The notes beneath the pieces are model-generated. The model was not told the origin of the DNA, ran no database searches, and worked only from the letters and a program-made list of their open reading frames with translations. Of a stretch of DNA of 64,000 bases, positions 1-9,624 are shown in pieces. Within the stretch, counting starts at the first letter, position 1; each line of letters starts with the position of its first letter. This DNA is from Deinococcus sedimenti (GTDB lineage: Bacteria; Deinococcota; Deinococci; Deinococcales; Deinococcaceae), in assembly GCF_014648135.1 (NCBI RefSeq), contig NZ_BMQN01000002.1:124001-188000 (forward strand). Direction: 5' to 3'. The position numbers and the translations under genes were made by a program.

Positions 1-120
1 GGGACGTGGTGTGGAGTTGTGGGTCGCGCCAGGCGGCGGGCCTCGTGGAGTGTACACCGCCGGGCGCCGGGGTGTCATGTCGCCTGTCCGGCCCGGCGGG
101 GGAGGGTGCGGCGCACCAAA
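1..120. other. window-edge sequence, no feature seen
   Basis: The first 120 bp are GC-rich and contain no complete frame, ribosome site or convincing hairpin; they may belong to the control region or end of a gene outside the window. Confidence 0.4.
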
Positions 121-121
121 C

Positions 122-178
122 TTGACATGATGGCACTCAGGTTTTACTATGACTGCAGTTGAGCGCAAGGCACTCAGA
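122..178 (+). promoter_or_regulatory. hsp20 promoter with HspR-type (HAIR) operator
   Basis: A near-perfect sigma-70 promoter is visible: TTGACA at 122-127, a 17-bp spacer and TACTAT at 145-150. Just downstream, over the expected start point, GTTGAGC-N7-ACTCAGA (158-178) closely matches the HspR element HAIR, CTTGAGT-N7-ACTCAAG. A 9-bp direct repeat GGCACTCAG occurs at 132-140 and 169-177. Repression of an hsp20 gene by HspR in the absence of heat stress is the inferred function; the operator position suits blocking of RNA polymerase. Confidence 0.75.
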
Positions 179-224
179 TGTCATGCAAGAGTGCGGCGCG
201 CTTCCAGTCTCAGGAGGTACAGTG

Positions 225-665
225 ATGATGCGATTCGATCCCTTCCGTGAAATCGAGGAACTCACCCAGCGCATGGACCGCGCCTTCGGCCAGCCCACCG
301 CGCCCGCCCGCTTCGCCCCGCCCGTCGACGTCCACGAGGACGAGCACGGCCTCGAACTCACCCTCGACCTGCCCGGCGTCAGCCCCGACCAGGTGCAGAT
401 CGAAGCGGAAAACCAGACCCTGACCGTCCAGGCCACCCGCACCTACGACCGCCGCGAGGGCCGCACCGCCCACCGCGTCGAACGCGCCCACGGCACCCTC
501 GCCCGCACCTTCAGCGTCCCCGCCAAGTACGACCTGACGAAGGTCGAGGCGGACCTGCAACACGGCACCCTGACCCTCCGTGTGCCCCGCAGCGAGGCCG
601 CGCAGAAACGCACCATCACCGTCCGCACCGGCCACGTCCTCGACACCGACACCGCCAGCGCGTAA
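225..665 (+). CDS. Hsp20/alpha-crystallin small heat-shock protein
   Basis: Encodes a 146-residue ATP-independent holdase chaperone of the Hsp20 family that binds unfolding proteins in the cytoplasm. The alpha-crystallin domain spans about residues 40-130, beginning with the typical PPVDVHEDE stretch and including LDLPGV and the closing GTLTLRVP motif (the conserved G-x-L strand motif). The start is the ATG after the AGGAGG box at 211-216; a second ATG follows immediately and an upstream in-frame extension lacks a ribosome site. It is monocistronic, bounded by a strong promoter with an HspR-like operator and a hairpin terminator. Length and domain order are normal for the family. Confidence 0.93.
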   Translation: MMRFDPFREIEELTQRMDRAFGQPTAPARFAPPVDVHEDEHGLELTLDLPGVSPDQVQIEAENQTLTVQATRTYDRREGRTAHRVERAHGTLARTFSVPAKYDLTKVEADLQHGTLTLRVPRSEAAQKRTITVRTGHVLDTDTASA

Positions 666-680
666 GCCCGAACTCAGCAG

Positions 681-710
681 CAGGGCGAGCCATTTGATCG
701 GCTCGCCCTG
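681..710 (+). terminator. hairpin terminator after hsp20
   Basis: Perfect 11-bp inverted repeat CAGGGCGAGCC / GGCTCGCCCTG with an 8-nt loop, followed by a T-containing stretch (CCTGTTCTGT). It lies 15 bp after the hsp20 stop codon. Confidence 0.7.
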
Positions 711-719
711 CCTGTTCTG

Positions 720-788
720 TCAGTGGGGAGTAGGAAGTGGGAAGTGGATGGGTCGCCGTTCCACTTCCCACTCACCACTTCCCACTCA
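720..788. repeat. heptad-arm hairpin, copy 1 (convergent gene gap)
   Basis: Imperfect palindrome with arms made of a 7-bp period (GGAAGTG-like units) at about 722-748 and its complement at 760-787. It fills the gap between the hsp20 terminator and the end of the opposing gene at 786 and even covers that gene's stop codon. It belongs to a five-copy family in this window (see 18078, 26061, 33886, 42108). Likely role: bidirectional transcription stop or a mobile intergenic repeat. Confidence 0.65.
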
Positions 789-1718
789 CTCGCCTTCACG
801 GACGGCTTCCAGCAGCTCCTGCACGATGTTCAGCGCCGCCGGGCCCAGCGGGGAGCGCGTGACGCCCATCAGCGTGCCGAGCTTCTCGCGCCGCGCGGGC
901 GTGAGGTTCAGCCAGTTGTGCAGGTCGGCGCGGTGCGTGCGGGCGGTCTCGTCACGCAGGTAGCGCACCGCGCCGTCGTAGTACCCGGCCTGGAACGCGG
1001 ACCGCGCGCGGCGTTCCTGTTCGACGAGGCCCAGGCCGCGCGTGGCGAGCAGCACCCGCCGCGCCTCGGGTTCGCCGCCGAACGCGTACAGGCTCTCCAG
1101 GTGATTCACGGCCTTCGGGAAGCGCAGGCCCGCCGAGGCGCGCCACGCGTGCGGCAGGCGGATCTCGAACTCCGGCCAGAGGTGCACCCAGGTCAGCAGC
1201 GCCGGGTACAGGCGCGTCAGGGCGATGTCGCGGGCGTCCGCGAGGGCCAGCAGCTGCTCCTGCACGCCATGCCCCGCGCCCGTATGCGCGGCCCGCGCGG
1301 CGCTCAGGGCGTCCTGCGCGCCCAGCAGCAGCTCCGCGCGGTGCGCCGCCCGCTGCGACGCGCTGAGGTTCCACAGCGTCCGCTGGATGCGCCCGTAATG
1401 CCCGGTCGGGTCGTACAGCACGCGGCTGGTCGCCAGCAGCGCCAGCGGCGCCTCCGCGCGGGCCGCGTCCCAGTCCCGCCACGCCTCCAGCTGCTCGAAC
1501 GGGAAGCGCTCGACGATCACGCCCGCCCGCGCGTCCGAATGGGCACTCAGCAGGCCCCGCTCGAACGTCACGAACGTCGGCACGCTCCCCGCCCACTGGA
1601 ACTCCGTGCCGAAACTGCCCGCCTGCGCCACGGCGCGCACCTTGCGGTCGGCCACCAGCCGCTCCGCGACCCGTTCCGGCGAGTGCCGCTCCGACCTCTC
1701 CCTGCCTGCTTCCGTCAT
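786..1718 (-). CDS. nucleotidyltransferase-like protein, function unknown
   Basis: Encodes a 310-residue cytoplasmic protein. Near the N-terminus [12 protein letters not shown] resembles the G-S loop of polymerase-beta-type nucleotidyltransferases, and [18 protein letters not shown] matches the segment that often follows the catalytic domain in these proteins; the rest is helical. The usual acidic D-x-D pair after the loop is not evident, so catalysis is doubtful. The chosen ATG has a GGGGGTGA box about 5 nt upstream; an alternative start 17 codons earlier lacks one. A second, better conserved nucleotidyltransferase lies at 49488. It converges with hsp20. Substrate unknown. Confidence 0.6.
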   Translation of the reverse strand: MTEAGRERSERHSPERVAERLVADRKVRAVAQAGSFGTEFQWAGSVPTFVTFERGLLSAHSDARAGVIVERFPFEQLEAWRDWDAARAEAPLALLATSRVLYDPTGHYGRIQRTLWNLSASQRAAHRAELLLGAQDALSAARAAHTGAGHGVQEQLLALADARDIALTRLYPALLTWVHLWPEFEIRLPHAWRASAGLRFPKAVNHLESLYAFGGEPEARRVLLATRGLGLVEQERRARSAFQAGYYDGAVRYLRDETARTHRADLHNWLNLTPARREKLGTLMGVTRSPLGPAALNIVQELLEAVREGE

Positions 1719-1830
1719 CACGTCACCCCCCTCTTCCCGGTTCCGGCCGGGCCGGGCAGCATACCCCACCCCGCCCTGTACGCTCCGTGACCGCTGCGGC
1801 GTTCAGCCCCGCCTGTTCAGTCCTGGCCGT

Positions 1831-2490
1831 TCAGCTCCGGCGGGCCACGACCGTCTCCGCGCCCGTCACGCGGTCCCCCACGCTCACGGCAGGCGTGAAC
1901 GCCAGCGGCACGTGCAGCAGCACCAACCCACCCTGCTGCAGGAACGCGGCCTTGTACCCGGCGCGCACCTCGTCCCCCTCCCGCGTGAACGACGTGCCGC
2001 TCAGGCCCGCGCGGCCCGCCACCAGCGTCACCGTCACGTCCCCGCCCGGCGTGCCCACCACCGCCGCCTGCCGCTCGTTCTCCAGCGCCCCGCGCGACGA
2101 CAGGGCGTCCACCGCGCGGCCCGCCAGCACGCCCAGCGTGCCCGCCGTGTTCAGCAGCGGCACGTTCACCCGCGCGCCCACGTGCGTCGCGTACGACACC
2201 GCGCCCGACACCGGCTGGAACACGTAGTGCACGTCCAGCGGCCCCACGGGCACCCCGATCAGCCAGCCGTCCGCCGCGCCCGGCGTGCCCAGCAGCGCCG
2301 GAACGTCCAGCCCGTCCGCGCGGCCATCCTCCACACGCCGCACGAAGCCCACCACGCCGTCGGCGGCACTCAGGACCTCACCCTCGTTCACCTTCGGGAG
2401 GCGCACCGGGTCACGGTAGCGGTACACGCCCCGCAGGTACAGGGCCGCGCCAGCAGCCAACGCAACAGGAATCAGACGGCGAACACGCAT
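1831..2490 (-). CDS. phosphatidylserine decarboxylase-like protein lacking the cleavage serine
   Basis: Encodes 219 residues with an N-terminal membrane segment (about residues 5-20). It follows the short phosphatidylserine decarboxylase pattern: EVLSAADGVVGFV, then VPVGPLDVHYVFQPVSG (the membrane-associated His motif), NERQAAVVGTP and a C-terminal strand pair. In true enzymes an LGS(T/S/R) motif near the C-terminus self-cleaves to create the pyruvoyl cofactor; here the matching place reads QQGGLVLLHVP, so the serine is missing. It is therefore either inactive or has another role. A -10 box TAGACT lies 6 nt before the ATG (leaderless); GTG at 2496 is an alternative. Confidence 0.65.
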   Translation of the reverse strand: MRVRRLIPVALAAGAALYLRGVYRYRDPVRLPKVNEGEVLSAADGVVGFVRRVEDGRADGLDVPALLGTPGAADGWLIGVPVGPLDVHYVFQPVSGAVSYATHVGARVNVPLLNTAGTLGVLAGRAVDALSSRGALENERQAAVVGTPGGDVTVTLVAGRAGLSGTSFTREGDEVRAGYKAAFLQQGGLVLLHVPLAFTPAVSVGDRVTGAETVVARRS

Positions 2491-2553
2491 GCCCACAGTC
2501 TAAAGGGCACGCGCGCCGCGCCGGGGAGAGAGAATCTTGGGGATGAGCAGGCC

Positions 2554-3291
2554 TTACTGCTCCTGGAGGATCTGCACGCCCAGCAGCGTGTCCGCACCTG
2601 TCCCGGCAATCGCGCCACTGCCGGTGTAGTTGCGTTGCAGGCGGTTCAGGACGTCCTGCCCGGCGATGACCTGCCCGAACACCGTGTAGCTGCTGCTGAG
2701 GAAGTCGGCGGGCGCGACCGTGATGAAGAACTGGCTGCCCTGCGAGTCGAGGCTCTGCGATCGCGCCATGCCCAGCACGCCCGCCCTGTCGAAGCGCACG
2801 CCGTTGACGAGTTCCGCGCTGAACTGGTAACCGGGGCCACCCGTCCCCCAGCGGGCCTGCTGCGCTGGGTCGGCGCTCAGGGGGTCGCCGCCCTGCGCCA
2901 TGAACCCGTCGATCACGCGGTGGAAGCGCGTGCCGTCGTAGAAGTGGTTCAGCGCGAGGAACACGAAGTTGTTCACGGCGACCGGCGCGACCTTCGGGTA
3001 CAGGTCCAGGGTCACGTCGCCCTGACTGGTCTTCAGGACCGCGCGGTAGCGCTTGTTCGGGTCGATGATCCGCGCGGGCGCACTGCTGAACGAGCGCACC
3101 GGGGCCTGCGTCAGTTCCTTCATGGGCTGGAAGCTCAGCACCGGGGCAGGGGAGACCGGCACGGGCGTGACCGGAGCCGGAGCGGCGGTCACCGGCGGCG
3201 TGGTGGCCGGGGCGGTGGTGGCGGCGGGCGCGCAGGCGACCAGCGCGGCACCCAGCAGGACGGAAGTGGCGATCAGGGCACGTCGGGACAT
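2554..3291 (-). CDS. cyclophilin-type peptidyl-prolyl isomerase, lipoprotein
   Basis: Encodes 245 residues. The N-terminus is a lipoprotein signal (positively charged start, hydrophobic stretch, LVAC with the lipidated cysteine at residue 20), followed by an Ala/Pro/Thr-rich linker to about residue 55. The cyclophilin domain (from about residue 80) carries FHRVIDGFMAQGGDP, GMARS, GSQFFIT and YTVFGQVIAG, the family's core motifs with the catalytic Arg in FHR. It should catalyse proline cis-trans isomerisation outside the cytoplasmic membrane, assisting folding of exported proteins. An in-frame upstream extension exists but the signal peptide fixes the start. Confidence 0.9.
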   Translation of the reverse strand: MSRRALIATSVLLGAALVACAPAATTAPATTPPVTAAPAPVTPVPVSPAPVLSFQPMKELTQAPVRSFSSAPARIIDPNKRYRAVLKTSQGDVTLDLYPKVAPVAVNNFVFLALNHFYDGTRFHRVIDGFMAQGGDPLSADPAQQARWGTGGPGYQFSAELVNGVRFDRAGVLGMARSQSLDSQGSQFFITVAPADFLSSSYTVFGQVIAGQDVLNRLQRNYTGSGAIAGTGADTLLGVQILQEQ

Positions 3292-3353
3292 GCCCCAGTC
3301 TTCCACAGCGTCCATGAGAGGCGCGGCACAGGCGGCCCAACGTCGGTTGGGCT

Positions 3354-3824
3354 TCACTCCAGCGGGAGGCTGGTCGTGTACTTCTCCTGCTTCACGACGA
3401 TCGTGCTGGCGGTGTTCCGCACGCCGGGAATGGCGGCCAGGGTGTTCACCAGGAAGTGCTGGTACGCGTCCAGATCCGGCACGGACACTTTCAGCAGGTA
3501 GTCGATGTCCCCCAGGCACAGGAAGCATTCGAGCACCTCGGGGCGGTCCTGCATCTTCTTCGCGAACTCCTCGAAGCCCGCCTTGGTCTGCTTGTCCAGC
3601 GTGACGCGCACGATGACCATCAGTTCGCGCCCGACGGTCTTCGGGTCGAGCAGCGCCACGTACCGTTGAATGACGCCCTCCTCTTCCAGGCGGCGTACGC
3701 GGCGGAGGGTGGGGGCGGGGGTCAGGCCGATCTCGTCCGCGAGTTCCGTGTTCGGAATGCGGGCGTCCCGTTGCAGGATCCCCAGAATCTGCCGGTCGAT
3801 GGCATCCAGATCACTCTGAGACAT
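3354..3824 (-). CDS. Lrp/AsnC-family transcriptional regulator
   Basis: Encodes 156 residues: an N-terminal winged helix-turn-helix (about residues 5-60; DRQILGILQRDARIPNTELA and TLRRVRRLEEEGVI) and a C-terminal RAM/AsnC ligand-binding domain (about 70-145). It is divergent from the alanine dehydrogenase gene with 162 bp between them, the arrangement of AldR-type regulators, which activate ald in response to amino acids such as alanine. Control of ald is inferred from this position. TAGAAT lies 10 nt upstream of the ATG, giving a very short leader. Confidence 0.9.
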   Translation of the reverse strand: MSQSDLDAIDRQILGILQRDARIPNTELADEIGLTPAPTLRRVRRLEEEGVIQRYVALLDPKTVGRELMVIVRVTLDKQTKAGFEEFAKKMQDRPEVLECFLCLGDIDYLLKVSVPDLDAYQHFLVNTLAAIPGVRNTASTIVVKQEKYTTSLPLE

Positions 3825-3986
3825 GATAAGGCGCATTCTAGCAGATCGGCGCAACCCCGTTGCGGGGTATGGCCCGAAAAGGGCATATGCGGGCAATCCT
3901 GATTGCGTCACTAACTGTTAATCTTGCGTTCAACACAGCATCAACCCGCCGGCAGGAGACACCTGCACGGCCCGCGAGGTCACACC
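3825..3986. promoter_or_regulatory. divergent lrp-ald control region
   Basis: This 162-bp region separates the divergent regulator and ald. It is AT-richer than its surroundings around 3895-3945. It holds the inverted repeat CGCAAC-CCC-GTTGCG at 3850-3864 and GCCC-GAAAA-GGGC at about 3872-3884, both candidate Lrp-family binding sites. A GAGGT ribosome site precedes ald. Confidence 0.5.
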
Positions 3987-5093
<1,107 letters not shown>

Positions 5094-5104
5094 CCTTCCA
5101 CACC

Positions 5105-5144
5105 GACCGGCAGGTCGTCCCGATCAGGGGACGGCCTGCCGGTC
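5105..5144 (+). terminator. hairpin terminator after ald
   Basis: GACCGGCAGG (5105-5114) pairs perfectly with CCTGCCGGTC (5135-5144), and the inside is extended by CGTCCC/GGGACG. No U-tract follows, so it may act as an intrinsic-like or mRNA-stabilising hairpin 12 bp after the ald stop. Confidence 0.6.
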
Positions 5145-5253
5145 CTGCTGCGCGCCCCGGACCCGGTTCGCCTGCAAGTGTCCTCACAAGTGTCCCCGGC
5201 CTGCACGCATCATGCGGGCCACCGCCCGGAACGGGCGGACAAAGGAGACCCCT

Positions 5254-6471
5254 GTGGCACACCCCACCGCGATCCGCCCCCTGACCCGCCTGGCCCTGAC
5301 CGTCACCCTCGGCCTGAGCGGCATGTCGGGCGCACAGAACGCCCAGCCGCACCCGCAGCCCGGCACCACCTGGACCGCCATCATCGCCGGGCAGGTCATG
5401 CAGTACGTCGCGCGGGAAACCGACAAGGATGGCGACTCCGTCGGCACGCTGACCGGCGGCGGGCGCGCCATGACCGCGTTCGTGATTCACTCCGCCGACC
5501 GGCTGCGCCTGCTGGGCGTGGACGGCAAGGTCCGCTGGACGTGCGACATTCCCGCCGCGCAGCTCCGCTCCGGCGTGCGGGAACTGACCGGCGAGTCGCT
5601 CGTGAACCTCTCCACCCCCAAGGAAACCAACGGCGCGGGACCCTGCCGCCTGTACACCGCCGACGCGCTGCCCGCCACCCGCCCCCTGAACTGGACGGCC
5701 GTGCCCTCCACGCTGGAATGGGAACTGGACACGCCCGACGGCCCGCTGGCCGTACGCCTGACCGGCAACGACCAGCCCGGCAGCTGGGGCCGGTCGGGCC
5801 TGGCGAACCTGACCACCGCCAACGCAGCCGGCCGGGTCCTGACTGTCCGGGACGACAAGAGCTTCACGCTCGCCCTGCTCGAAGGGAAGACCACGAACGT
5901 CTGGCGCTACTGCACGGTCAGCCGCGAGGACCAGACCGGAACCGCCTTCCTCGTCGGCCGCTACATGAACGGCCAGGACACGGCCGTGGAGGGTAGCCTG
6001 GGGGAGTGCATCCTGCGCTCCGCCCGCAGCGGCGCCCCGCAGGCCGTGAGCACCGTGCCCCGCTGGCCGCTGCCCCTGAACGTGGGCCAGCTGTGGGAGG
6101 TGCAGCTGCCCCAGGGCACCTTCCGGGGCCTGCTGGGCGACACCGCCGGTGAACCCGGCTCGTTCGTGGGCGGCTGGTTCGGCCCGTCGAGCGGCGTCAT
6201 GAACGTCTGGCGGTCCAAGGCCGGAACGAAGGACGAGCAGGTGTACTTCCTGCTGAAAAACGACGCGGGCGACCTGACGGCCTGCGTGGTCGAGCAGGGC
6301 CGGGACATGGGCATCGCGAAACTGGACCAGTTCCAGAGCCCGGGCATCTACCTGACCAACCGCGTGATCGGCAGCGTCATCAGTAGAGCGGCCGGGAAGG
6401 ACGCCGAGGACGGTGGCGAGTGCTGGGTGCGGCCCCTGACGAGCAGCCTGATCGGTCAGGGCCTGAAGTGA
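5254..6471 (+). CDS. secreted protein of unknown function
   Basis: Encodes 405 residues starting at GTG after a clear AAAGGAG box. The first 30 residues form a Sec signal peptide (Arg near the start, a Leu/Thr-rich core, GAQNA cleavage region). The mature part is Gly/Thr-rich with many beta-prone stretches and scattered cysteines (WTCDIP, GPCRLY, YCTV, ECILRS, ECWV), suggesting an exported, possibly disulphide-bonded beta protein. Two similar halves may exist: GTTWTAIIAGQVMQY near the N-terminus and VGQLWEVQLPQGTFRG around residue 280. No family was recognised. It sits alone, 17 bp before the ABC exporter gene. Confidence 0.7.
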   Translation: MAHPTAIRPLTRLALTVTLGLSGMSGAQNAQPHPQPGTTWTAIIAGQVMQYVARETDKDGDSVGTLTGGGRAMTAFVIHSADRLRLLGVDGKVRWTCDIPAAQLRSGVRELTGESLVNLSTPKETNGAGPCRLYTADALPATRPLNWTAVPSTLEWELDTPDGPLAVRLTGNDQPGSWGRSGLANLTTANAAGRVLTVRDDKSFTLALLEGKTTNVWRYCTVSREDQTGTAFLVGRYMNGQDTAVEGSLGECILRSARSGAPQAVSTVPRWPLPLNVGQLWEVQLPQGTFRGLLGDTAGEPGSFVGGWFGPSSGVMNVWRSKAGTKDEQVYFLLKNDAGDLTACVVEQGRDMGIAKLDQFQSPGIYLTNRVIGSVISRAAGKDAEDGGECWVRPLTSSLIGQGLK

Positions 6472-6487
6472 CGCGTACCCTGTACGC

Positions 6488-8350
6488 ATGTTCTCCCGCC
6501 CCGGTCGTGCCGCCCCACCCCTGACTCCGGACGCGCCGCGCGTGAAACGCGATCCGCGCCAGCTGATGCGCCTGCTGGCGTTCGCGCGGCCGTACCGGTG
6601 GGTGTTCGCGCTGGGTGTGGTGGCGACGCTGGTATCGAGTGGGTTGAATCTGGTGTTCCCGGCGTTGTTCGGGCGATTGATCGACGCGTCGTTCCTGAAG
6701 GTCGGGTCGACGGACACGTCGCAGCTGGACCGGACGGTGGTGGCGCTGCTGGGCATCTTCGCGCTGTCGGCACTGTTCGGGGCGGCGCAGTCGTTCCTGC
6801 TGTCGCGGGTGGGGGCGGGTGTGGTGGCGGACCTGCGCCGGGCGGTGTTCGCGCACCTGCTGACGCTCTCGCCGCGCTTCTTCGGGGAGCACAAGACCGG
6901 GGACCTGACCAGCCGCCTCACGTCGGACGTGGGCACGGTGTACACGGTGACGAGCACGGCGCTGGGGCAACTGGCGGCGCAGTCCGTGAGTCTGGTGGGT
7001 GCGGTGGTGCTGCTCGTGACGACCAGTCCGCGCCTGAGCCTGCTGACCCTGGCCGTTATCCCGCTGGTGATCGGGACAGCGGTGACGATCGGGCAACGCA
7101 TCCGCCGCGTGAGCCGCGAGGTGCAGGACGCCGTGGCGGGCGCGAACGCCAGCGCCGAGGAGGCCATCAGCGGCGTGCGCGTCGTGCAGAGCTTCACCGC
7201 TGAAGGTCTGGAGGAGGGCCGCTACGGGCAGGGCGTCACGCAGAGCTTCCTCGCCGCGCTGAAACGCGCCCGCTTGCAGGCACTCATGGCGGGCGTGATG
7301 AGCTTCCTGACCTTCGGCGCGCTGGCCGTGGTGCTGTGGTACGGGGGGCGGCTGGTCATGGCGGGCAGCCTCACGCCGGGGAACCTCGTGACGTTCCTGT
7401 TCTACGCCTTGCAGGTGGGTGGCACGGTCGTCGCGCTGACCGGCGTGTTCAACCAGTTCCAGGAGGCGCTGGGCGCGTCGGGCCGCATCTTCGAACTGCT
7501 GGACGAACGCAGCGACCTGCCGCAGCCCGCGCAGCCCGCCCCGCTGGCCCGCGCCGAGGGCCGCGTGTCCTTCGGCGGCGTGTCCTTCACGTACGACGGC
7601 GACCCCGACAGTGGCGCCGAGGGGACGCGGGTCGCCGTGCTGCGGGACGTGACGCTGGACGTTCCCGCCGGGCAGGTCGTCGCACTCGTCGGGCCGAGCG
7701 GGGCGGGGAAGACCACCCTCGTAAACCTCATCCCGCGCTTCTGGGACGTCACCGGCGGCACCCTGCGCGTCGACGGGCGGGACGTGCGCGACTACGCCCT
7801 GACCGACCTGCGCGCCCAGGTGGGCCTCGTGCCGCAGGAGACCCTGCTGTTCAGCGGCAGCATCCGCGAGAACATCCTGTACGGCCGCCCCGACGCGAGA
7901 CCCGACGAGGTCGAGGCCGCCGCCCGCGCCGCCAACGCCCACGAGTTCATCAGCGCCTTCCCGCACGGGTACGACACGGTCGTGGGGGAACGCGGCGTGA
8001 AACTCAGCGGCGGGCAACGCCAGCGGGTCGCCATTGCCCGCGCCATCCTGAAAGACCCCCGCATTCTCATCCTCGACGAGGCCACCAGCGCCCTGGACAA
8101 CGAATCCGAATCCCTCGTGCAGGCCGCGCTGGAACGCCTCATGCAGGGCCGCACCACCTTCGTCATCGCCCACCGCCTCAGCACCATCCGGAACGCCGAC
8201 CGCATCCTCGTCATGGACGCCGGACGCGTCACCGAGGACGGCACCCACGCGCAACTCCTCGCCGCCGGGGGCCTGTACCGCGACCTGTACGAACTCCAGT
8301 TCCGCGCCGAACAGGACGCCCACGCCGACCTGAACCTCACCACCAGCTGA
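6488..8350 (+). CDS. ABC exporter, fused membrane and ATPase domains (MsbA/LmrA type)
   Basis: Encodes 620 residues in the half-transporter format: a six-helix transmembrane domain (about residues 30-330) and a nucleotide-binding domain (about 360-600). The NBD shows Walker A GPSGAGKTT, Q-loop VPQETLLFSG, signature LSGGQRQR, Walker B ILILDEATSALD and switch IAHRLSTI. It should work as a homodimer exporting lipid or drug-like substrates; the substrate cannot be told. The -10 box TACCCT is 6 nt before the ATG, so the gene appears leaderless and separately transcribed from the secreted-protein gene just upstream. Confidence 0.93.
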   Translation: MFSRPGRAAPPLTPDAPRVKRDPRQLMRLLAFARPYRWVFALGVVATLVSSGLNLVFPALFGRLIDASFLKVGSTDTSQLDRTVVALLGIFALSALFGAAQSFLLSRVGAGVVADLRRAVFAHLLTLSPRFFGEHKTGDLTSRLTSDVGTVYTVTSTALGQLAAQSVSLVGAVVLLVTTSPRLSLLTLAVIPLVIGTAVTIGQRIRRVSREVQDAVAGANASAEEAISGVRVVQSFTAEGLEEGRYGQGVTQSFLAALKRARLQALMAGVMSFLTFGALAVVLWYGGRLVMAGSLTPGNLVTFLFYALQVGGTVVALTGVFNQFQEALGASGRIFELLDERSDLPQPAQPAPLARAEGRVSFGGVSFTYDGDPDSGAEGTRVAVLRDVTLDVPAGQVVALVGPSGAGKTTLVNLIPRFWDVTGGTLRVDGRDVRDYALTDLRAQVGLVPQETLLFSGSIRENILYGRPDARPDEVEAAARAANAHEFISAFPHGYDTVVGERGVKLSGGQRQRVAIARAILKDPRILILDEATSALDNESESLVQAALERLMQGRTTFVIAHRLSTIRNADRILVMDAGRVTEDGTHAQLLAAGGLYRDLYELQFRAEQDAHADLNLTTS

Positions 8351-8546
8351 ACCGGGACGCAGACGAAGGCTGACCCGAGCGGGCCGCCCGGTGGCCCCCT
8401 CACCCTTCCGTCGCTTTGCGACTCCCTCCCTCTCTGCTGCGCAGCTCTGCGAGCCCCACGAGGGGAGAGGGGAATATGGAAATCGATCAAAGGTCACAGG
8501 ATTCAAGTTCATCCCTGAGGAAGATGGGCGACGCACAATACCCGTC
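8351..8546. repeat. intergenic C-rich/G-rich palindrome with CTCTGCTGCGCAGCTCTGC core
   Basis: A gap of 196 bp. Between about 8396 and 8473 a pyrimidine-rich arm (CCCCTCACCC) pairs with GGGGAGAGGGG, enclosing an inner palindrome around GCTGCGCAGC. Nearly the same inner element recurs at about 9500. The AT-richer part (8475-8546) precedes the aldo/keto reductase and should hold its promoter, but no convincing -35/-10 pair was found. Confidence 0.6.
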
Positions 8547-9440
8547 ATGGAACAACGGGACTTCGGCAACACCGGCCTGCGCGTCAGCGTCCTCGGCCTC
8601 GGCGCCGGGCAGATCGGCGACGGCACCCTCAGTGAAGACCACGCGGGCACCCTCCTGAACCGCGCCATCGACCGGGGCATCACCCTGGTGGACACCGCGC
8701 GCGGCTACGGCCTCAGCGAGGAACGCATCGGACGGCACCTCGCCTACCGCCGCCACGACTTCATCCTCAGCAGCAAAGGCGGGTACAGCGTCGACGGCGC
8801 CGAGGACTGGACGCCGCAGGCCATCCGCCTCGGCATCGAACAGGCCCTCACGCGACTACGCTGCGACTGGATCGACATCTTCCACCTGCACTCCTGCCCC
8901 GCCGACACCCTGCGCCGCGACGACCTCCTCGGCGCACTCGACGACGCCCGCACCGCCGGACTCATCCGCGTCGCCGCGTACAGCGGCGAGAACGAAGCCC
9001 TCGCCTGGGCCATCCAGAGCGGCCGCTTCGGCAGCATCGAAACCAGCGTCAACCTCGCCGACCAGTTCAGCCGCCGCCAACTCCTCCCCGCCGCCACCGA
9101 GAGCGGCATGGGCGTCATCGCCAAACGCCCCATCGCTAACGCCGCCTGGCGCTTCCATGAACGCCCAGTCGGCGACTACGCCGAAACGTACTGGGACCGC
9201 CTCCGCACCCTGAACATCGACACCATCCGACAGAACGCCGGACTCGACTGGTTCGACCTCGCCCTCCGCTTCACCGCCTACGCCCCCGGCGTCCACAGCG
9301 CCATCGTCGGCACCGCCAACATCCAGAACCTCGAACGGAACATCGACCTCGTCCAGCAGGGCCCGCTGCCGCTCGACGTCCTCACACACATCGAAGCCGC
9401 GTGGACGCAGCACGGGCTGGAATGGGGCGGGGAAGTGTAA
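8547..9440 (+). CDS. aldo/keto reductase
   Basis: Encodes 297 residues forming an NADPH-dependent aldo/keto reductase TIM barrel. Motifs: FGNTGLRVSVLGLGAGQIG at the N-terminus, GITLVDTARGYGLSEERIG (catalytic Asp and Tyr), LSSKGG (the Lys strand), LRCDWIDIFHLHSCP (with the His of the tetrad), and IVGTANIQNLERNI near the cofactor phosphate site. It belongs to the YajO/IolS-like part of the superfamily; the natural substrate is unknown. The start is the ATG before EQRDFGNTGL, where homology begins, although the open frame extends 52 codons upstream through the repeat. Confidence 0.9.
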   Translation: MEQRDFGNTGLRVSVLGLGAGQIGDGTLSEDHAGTLLNRAIDRGITLVDTARGYGLSEERIGRHLAYRRHDFILSSKGGYSVDGAEDWTPQAIRLGIEQALTRLRCDWIDIFHLHSCPADTLRRDDLLGALDDARTAGLIRVAAYSGENEALAWAIQSGRFGSIETSVNLADQFSRRQLLPAATESGMGVIAKRPIANAAWRFHERPVGDYAETYWDRLRTLNIDTIRQNAGLDWFDLALRFTAYAPGVHSAIVGTANIQNLERNIDLVQQGPLPLDVLTHIEAAWTQHGLEWGGEV

Positions 9441-9448
9441 GGGCGACA

Positions 9449-9617
9449 CCCCCTCCCGGCCTCCCCCCTCAAGGGGGAGGAGAAAAGATCAGGCCCCCCT
9501 CTGCTCCGCAGCTCTGCAGGTCAAGGGGGAGGAGCAAAGGATGGTGGGCGGGGCGGGTGGTCACACGCCCCCTCACCCGCCCCTGCGGGGCACCCTCTCC
9601 CATGAGGGGAGAGGGGC
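9449..9617. repeat. three adjacent C-rich/G-rich intergenic palindromes
   Basis: The gap between the aldo/keto reductase and dnaG is filled with palindromes: CCTCCCCCCTCAAGGGGGAGG (9449-9482 with flanks), a second with an inner GCTCCGCAGC near 9500 ending AAGGGGGAGG (9494-9535), and a third CCCCTC...GAGGGGAGAGGGG (9567-9617). The first is almost identical over 34 nt to copies at 11678-11711 and 40551-40584. They lie between convergent genes and may stop transcription from both sides. Confidence 0.7.
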
Positions 9618-9624
9618 ATGGCGC

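Noticed and set aside
1606..3501. 631-codon plus-strand frame over the PSD-like and cyclophilin genes
   Set aside because: Arg/His/Gln-rich shadow; both minus-strand genes have clear family motifs and signal sequences.
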